This document shows, piece by piece, positions 6,504 through 9,558 of a stretch of 9,558 nt of DNA (position 1 is its first letter; the number at the start of each line of letters is the position of its first letter). Under the pieces are notes generated by a model, which was not told the DNA's origin, searched no databases, and saw nothing but the letters and a program-made list of their open reading frames with translations. Origin of the DNA: an uncultured Clostridia bacterium (GTDB lineage: Bacteria > Bacillota > Clostridia > Christensenellales > UBA1242); contig CAKVNA010000025.1 in the NCBI GenBank assembly GCA_934776915.1, forward strand, positions 1 to 9,558, written 5' to 3'. A program made the translations under genes and the position numbers.

Positions 6504-9500
6504 TTATTCAAAGTCGTCAAACAGTGAGTTTTCGTCAAAGTTGTCAAATGAGTCGTTTTCAGCATTAACTGCTTCTTCTTCAGAAACAATGTCTGAAGTT
6601 GTTGGTGTGTCGTCAAGGTTAAGTTCAATGTCTTGACTTGGTTCTTTTGACTTGATAACAAATGGTGCTGGTTCAAGCTCGTCATTTGTAAGTTCGCTGA
6701 TTGACACTTCTTGTTGTTCTTCAGTTAGGATTCTTATATCAAGCCCCAAACTTTGGAATTCTTTTATCATAACCTTAAAGGACTCTGGGATACCTGGTTC
6801 GGCGATTGGATAGCCTTTGACGATTGATTCATAGGTTCTGTTTCTGCCCGTAACATCGTCTGACTTAACTGTAAGCATTTCTTGTAGCAAGTGAGAAACA
6901 CCATAAGCTTCAAGAGCCCAAACTTCCATTTCACCAAATCTTTGACCACCGAACATTGCTTTGCCGCCCAAAGGTTGTTGAGTGACCAAGGCATATGGTC
7001 CTGTTGAACGAGCGTGCATTTTGCTATCAACCATGTGGTCAAGTTTGAGCATATACATCACGCCGACAGTAACTCTGTTTTCAAATGGTTCGCCTGTTCT
7101 GCCGTCATAAAGAACCATTTTCCCGTCTTCTTCAAGGTCATTGTCTTTCATAAGTTGGAAGATTTCGTCTGCGTGTATGCAGTCAAACGCTGGAACAGCA
7201 ACTTTCCAATCCAATGCTTTTGCAACTTTGCCAAGCAAAACTTCAAGCACCTGTCCTACATTCATACGGCTTGGAATACCAAGTGGATTAAGAACAATAT
7301 CAACTGGAGTTCCGTCTGCCATAAATGGAAGGTCGGAAAGTGGAAGGACACGGCTTACGACACCTTTGTTTCCGTGACGCCCAGCCATTTTGTCACCAAC
7401 AGAAAGTTTACGCTTTTGAGCGACATAAACTTTGACCATTGTGTTGACGCCTGCTTCAAGTTCGTCTTTATTCTTTCTTGTGAAAACTTGAACATCAACA
7501 ACAATTCCGCCATGGCCGTGTTGCACACGCAAAGATGTATCTCTAACTTCTCTTGCCTTTTCGCCAAAGATTGCACGAAGAAGTCTTTCTTCTGGAGTGA
7601 GTTCAGTTTCACCTTTTGGAGTAACTTTTCCAACCAAGATGTCGCCTGTTCTAACTTCTGCACCAATACGGACAATTCCGTTTTCGTCAAGGTTTTTCAA
7701 GGCATCTTCACCAAGGTTTGGAATATCTCTTGTAATTTCTTCATCACCAAGTTTTGTGCTTCTTGCTTTGCTTTCTTCAACCTTAAGAGTGATTGATGTG
7801 AACAAGTCTTCTCTAACAAGTCTTTCAGAAATCAAGATAGCGTCTTCATAGTTGTAACCTTCCCAGTTCATGTAGGCGATTGTCATGTTTTTGCCAAGAG
7901 CAAGTTCGCCGTCTTTTGTTGAGAAGCCGTCTGCAAGCACATCGCTTGCTTCAACTCTTTGATTTTTGATAACTGCTGGTTTTTGATTTATGCAAGTATC
8001 TTGGTTTGTTTTTGTAAATTTAATAAGATTGTAGCAATCTGTTTCGCCATCGTCATTTTTGACTCTGATTTCTGTTGCGGAAACATAGGATACATAGCCT
8101 GCTTTTTTTGCAAGCACCATTGCCCCTGAGTCAACGGCGATTTTGTGTTCGATACCTGTCGCAACGATAGGTGCTTCTGTTCTGATAAGAGGCACAGATT
8201 GGCGTTGCATGTTAGAACCCATAAGTGCACGAGCTGTATCGTCATTTGCAAGGAATGGGATAAGTGCTGTTGCAGCGGATATAAGTTGTCTTGGAGAAAC
8301 ATCAACATAGTCAACTTCATTTGCTGGCACTTCAATAATTGCGTCTTTTCTTCTGACAATTACACGAGGGTTTACAAATCTGCCCTCTGGAGTTAATGGC
8401 TCAATTGCTTGTGCTATGCAACAATTTTCTTCTTCGTCTGCCATAAGATAGACAACTTCGTTTGTAACAACTCCCTTTTCTTTGTCAACAACTTTAAGTG
8501 GTGACATAAGGAAGCCATATTCATTTACTTTTGCATAGGTTGCAACAGAGTTGATAAGACCAACACCTTGACCTTCTGGAGTTTCAACAGCACAAATTCT
8601 GCCATAATGAGAATAGTGAATATCACGAACTTCTGCAGTTGCTCTTTCTTTCTTAACACCACCAGGTCCAACAGCTGAAATCTTTCTCTTTTGAGTAAGT
8701 TCACTTACTGGGTTGACTTGGTCCATAAGTTGTGAAAGTTGTGAACTTGCCAAGAAATCTTTGAGTGCTTTGTTGACTGGTCTTGCGTTGATAACTGATG
8801 CTGGACTTACTGTTGACAAATCTTGTGCTTGCAAAGTTTCACGAATGACGCCTGCAAGTTTTGTAATACCACTTCTGAAAGCACCTTTCATAAGTTCGCC
8901 AACTGTTGCAATACGTCTGTTTGCAAGGTGGTCGATATTATCAATTTCGCCAATGCCTGCGTTTAGGTCAAGATGATAACTGATTGTTGCAAAGATGTCG
9001 TCCATTGTAAGTTGGAAATTCATAAGTTCCTTTGCATGGTCTCTTATTGCTTGAAGTCTTTCGTCTTTTGTTTTGTATTCTTGAAGGAGTTTTTGAAGGG
9101 TTGGATAATAAACCATTTCAAGAACGCCCAGTTCTTTTTCATCACATGGGAAAATTGCTGAAAGTTCAACACGATTGTTGCCAATCATTTTGTGTGGAAC
9201 AAATTTGTCGCCTTCCATTTGGAATTCGCCACGCAAGGTCTTTGCTCTGACCCAGACTTCGTTTATGCCAGCATTTTGAATTTTCTTTGCAACATCTCTT
9301 GGAATAATTTCCCCGTCTTTAACAACAACTGTGTTGCCAATTTTGATGTCGCCATATGCTGTTTCGCCAGTGATACGAGTGGCGATTGAAAGTTTTTTGT
9401 TAAGTTTGTATCTTCCCACACGAGCAAGATTGTAATATTGATGTGTGAAGAACAAGGAATTGATATAATTATAGGTTGCTTCGGCACTTGGCACTTCTGT

Positions 9501-9558
9501 TGGACGCATTTTTTTGCTGAGTTCAATAAGTGCTTCTTCTTGAGTTTCTTGAATTTCC
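6504..9558 (-). CDS. rpoB: DNA-directed RNA polymerase subunit beta (5' end outside window)
   Basis: Beta forms the other half of the RNA polymerase active centre and the rifamycin pocket. The frame is open to the right edge. By comparison with B. subtilis beta, about 225 N-terminal residues are missing; the ATG at 9509 is internal, since 16 in-frame codons precede it and the alignment continues through it. Counting from that Met, landmarks are the rifampicin region (254-280), fork loop 2 (about 281-293), GYNYEDAI (551-558, equivalents of E. coli Glu813 and Asp814), [12 protein letters not shown] (705-716, equivalents of Lys1065 and Lys1073), DGRTGEPF (802-809) and the C-terminal [17 protein letters not shown] (854-870). 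An acidic tail rich in Asp, Glu and Ser (about 955-1001) follows. Oddity: residue 273 is Gln where E. coli has His526, residue 276 is Lys for Arg529, and residues 314-315 are Gln-Gly for Pro567-Asn568. It ends with TAA 33 bases before rpoC. Confidence 0.98.
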   Translation of the reverse strand, partial: EIQETQEEALIELSKKMRPTEVPSAEATYNYINSLFFTHQYYNLARVGRYKLNKKLSIATRITGETAYGDIKIGNTVVVKDGEIIPRDVAKKIQNAGINEVWVRAKTLRGEFQMEGDKFVPHKMIGNNRVELSAIFPCDEKELGVLEMVYYPTLQKLLQEYKTKDERLQAIRDHAKELMNFQLTMDDIFATISYHLDLNAGIGEIDNIDHLANRRIATVGELMKGAFRSGITKLAGVIRETLQAQDLSTVSPASVINARPVNKALKDFLASSQLSQLMDQVNPVSELTQKRKISAVGPGGVKKERATAEVRDIHYSHYGRICAVETPEGQGVGLINSVATYAKVNEYGFLMSPLKVVDKEKGVVTNEVVYLMADEEENCCIAQAIEPLTPEGRFVNPRVIVRRKDAIIEVPANEVDYVDVSPRQLISAATALIPFLANDDTARALMGSNMQRQSVPLIRTEAPIVATGIEHKIAVDSGAMVLAKKAGYVSYVSATEIRVKNDDGETDCYNLIKFTKTNQDTCINQKPAVIKNQRVEASDVLADGFSTKDGELALGKNMTIAYMNWEGYNYEDAILISERLVREDLFTSITLKVEESKARSTKLGDEEITRDIPNLGEDALKNLDENGIVRIGAEVRTGDILVGKVTPKGETELTPEERLLRAIFGEKAREVRDTSLRVQHGHGGIVVDVQVFTRKNKDELEAGVNTMVKVYVAQKRKLSVGDKMAGRHGNKGVVSRVLPLSDLPFMADGTPVDIVLNPLGIPSRMNVGQVLEVLLGKVAKALDWKVAVPAFDCIHADEIFQLMKDNDLEEDGKMVLYDGRTGEPFENRVTVGVMYMLKLDHMVDSKMHARSTGPYALVTQQPLGGKAMFGGQRFGEMEVWALEAYGVSHLLQEMLTVKSDDVTGRNRTYESIVKGYPIAEPGIPESFKVMIKEFQSLGLDIRILTEEQQEVSISELTNDELEPAPFVIKSKEPSQDIELNLDDTPTTSDIVSEEEAVNAENDSFDNFDENSLFDDFE

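Noticed and set aside
7014..7796. A 260-codon open frame on the plus strand, opposite rpoB
   Set aside because: It lies wholly antisense to an unmistakable conserved part of rpoB, its product is Phe/Asn/Cys/Ser-rich as expected of a shadow frame, and it shows no domain or ribosome binding site.
9507..9509. ATG at 9509 as a start of rpoB
   Set aside because: The frame continues upstream to the window edge with conserved beta sequence before and through this Met, so it is internal; the true start is outside the window.

Overview
This is a core informational locus, AT-rich and read entirely from the minus strand, so the genes run right to left. It carries the 3' three quarters of rpoB, all of rpoC, two small accessory genes, rpsL, rpsG and the first 153 codons of fusA. 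The order rpoB-rpoC-(insert)-rpsL-rpsG-fusA is the classic bacterial rpo/str arrangement. A beta' of 1201 residues without the large trigger-loop insertion of proteobacteria, strong AAGGAGG-type ribosome binding sites, TAA at every visible stop, TGG for Trp and short U-rich terminators all point to a low-GC Bacillota-like bacterium, probably an uncultured Clostridia or Bacilli lineage. I cannot place it more finely from sequence alone.

Layout, in transcription order. (1) 9558-6504: rpoB, missing roughly the first 225 codons. After a 33-base gap comes rpoC (6470-2865), closed by a strong intrinsic terminator 5 bases after its stop. (2) 2687-2302: a single-gene unit with a near-consensus extended -10 promoter, a 15-bp palindrome over the predicted start site, an unrecognised 90-residue gene and its own terminator. 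(3) 2209-1726: a second single-gene unit for a HicB-antitoxin-like protein with no HicA partner, again with its own terminator. (4) 1690-1: the str operon, from a TTGACA-17-TATTAT promoter through a structured leader of about 284 nt into rpsL, rpsG and fusA.

The core genes work together: beta and beta' form the catalytic core of RNA polymerase, S12 and S7 belong to the 30S subunit, and EF-G drives translocation. In many Bacillota a small L7Ae-like gene sits between rpoC and rpsL. Here that place is taken by the two small genes, and terminators separate rpoBC from str.

I see no defence system, mobile element, CRISPR array or tRNA/rRNA gene. The points most worth a second look are: beta with Gln and Lys at positions equivalent to E. 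coli His526 and Arg529, suggesting intrinsic rifamycin insensitivity; unusual residues at the start of the beta' bridge helix; the long str leader with alternating C and G blocks; and the conspicuously well-promoted 90-residue gene of unknown function.
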